Made by a program: the position numbers and the translations under genes. A stretch of DNA of 5,292 bases, from NCBI GenBank assembly GCA_003561665.1, contig PWVY01000249.1, forward strand, positions 1 through 5,292, written 5' to 3'. This document shows, one piece after another, positions 5,149 through 5,292 of the stretch (positions are counted from its first letter, which is position 1; every line of letters starts with the position of its first letter). The stretch comes from Thermoplasmata archaeon (lineage in GTDB: Archaea; Thermoplasmatota; SW-10-69-26). The notes under the pieces are model-generated. The model made no database searches. It was not told the DNA's origin and saw only the letters and a list, made by a program, of their open reading frames with translations.

Positions 5149-5292
5149 GGGAAGGCGGTGGCCTTCCTATCCCGTCAATGCGGGGAACTGCCGGTTACAA
5201 ACAGGCTGCAAGTCGGACGGGTAGGTCCGAGCAGTCCACCGCTGAAACGGTGGTCGTGCCGAGCACGAGCACTAACATGAGGCAGGCGAGGA
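5149..5292 (+). ncRNA. Hairpin-dense region: probable structured RNA of unassigned class, continuing past the window edge
   Basis: This stretch folds on paper into a packed set of perfect helices. GGAAGGC (5150-5156) pairs with 5161-5167 over a GGTG loop. CCCG (5171-5174) pairs with 5181-5184. ACTGC (5187-5191) pairs with GCAGT (5231-5235) and encloses TCGGAC (5213-5218) paired with 5225-5230. CCACCG (5236-5241) pairs with 5248-5253 over CTGAAA. TCGTGC (5254-5259) pairs with 5263-5268 over CGA. The last three helix units abut with no spacer. CTGCC (5188-5192) could alternatively pair with GGCAG (5281-5285). Unpaired stretches are A- and G-rich on the plus strand, which favours that strand as the RNA. 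I find no RNase P GAGGAAAGU core, no SRP domain IV loop, no tRNA arms and no known riboswitch core. The 3' end is outside the window. It could instead be the structured leader of a plus-strand gene, since GAGGA at the edge resembles a ribosome binding site. Confidence 0.5.

Noticed and set aside
5195..5278. Minus-strand 27-codon ORF beginning MLVLVLG, resembling a signal peptide
   Set aside because: It ends after 27 residues, and its bases are fully explained by the hairpins of the structured region.
5113..5292. Plus-strand frame open to the window edge
   Set aside because: The translation is rich in Arg, Ser, Thr and Gln and poor in acidic residues, unlike the other genes here. The same bases form dense perfect helices. 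It has no promoter-placed start.
5149..5292. RNase P RNA, SRP RNA, cobalamin riboswitch or 16S rRNA fragment (TGCAAGTCGGACGG resembles a 16S segment)
   Set aside because: The defining cores are absent: no GAGGAAAGU core within the window, no GGAAGG-AGCAG SRP loop, no cobalamin-box sequence, and no flanking 16S sequence. Only short look-alike words occur.

Overview
This window looks like a GC-rich archaeal chromosome segment. The main evidence is promoter architecture. For the five best-defined starts, all on the minus strand, an AT-rich TATA-like box is centred about 26-27 bases before the first base of the start codon, with no Shine-Dalgarno sequence in between. That is the geometry of TBP/TFB promoters giving leaderless mRNAs. 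The clearest cases are the starts at 5028, 3731 and 2046. A Thermoplasmatota-like or other euryarchaeal origin is a guess; no rRNA or other taxonomic marker was recognised.

Every convincing gene reads on the minus strand, so transcription order runs from right to left. It is: an FAD/NAD(P)-dependent oxidoreductase (5028-3784); a small secreted acidic protein with four cysteines (3731-3267); a 51-residue PaaD-type zinc ribbon (3209-3054); a 308-residue MscS-family mechanosensitive channel (3035-2109); a hemolysin III/PAQR-family membrane protein (2046-1411); an alpha/beta hydrolase (1368-586); an unrecognised 120-residue protein with two CxxC motifs (559-197); and the N-terminus of a proline-rich protein that runs off the left edge (141-1). 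Intergenic gaps are about 18-60 bases. The genes are tightly packed, but most seem to have their own promoter. The zinc ribbon and MscS are the best candidates for a shared transcript.

The right edge (5041-5292) has no convincing coding sequence. It holds the promoter of the oxidoreductase gene and, from about 5149, a dense series of perfect hairpins, three of them directly abutting. I read this as a structured RNA on the plus strand, or the structured leader of a plus-strand gene beyond the edge. I could not match it to RNase P RNA, SRP RNA, tRNA, rRNA or a riboswitch class.

The gene set does not form an obvious pathway. Two of the membrane proteins (MscS and HlyIII/PAQR) fit envelope or osmotic-stress functions, but adjacency is the only link. 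I see no mobile element, CRISPR array, tRNA or defence system. Several long plus-strand ORFs lie antisense to these genes and are treated as shadows.
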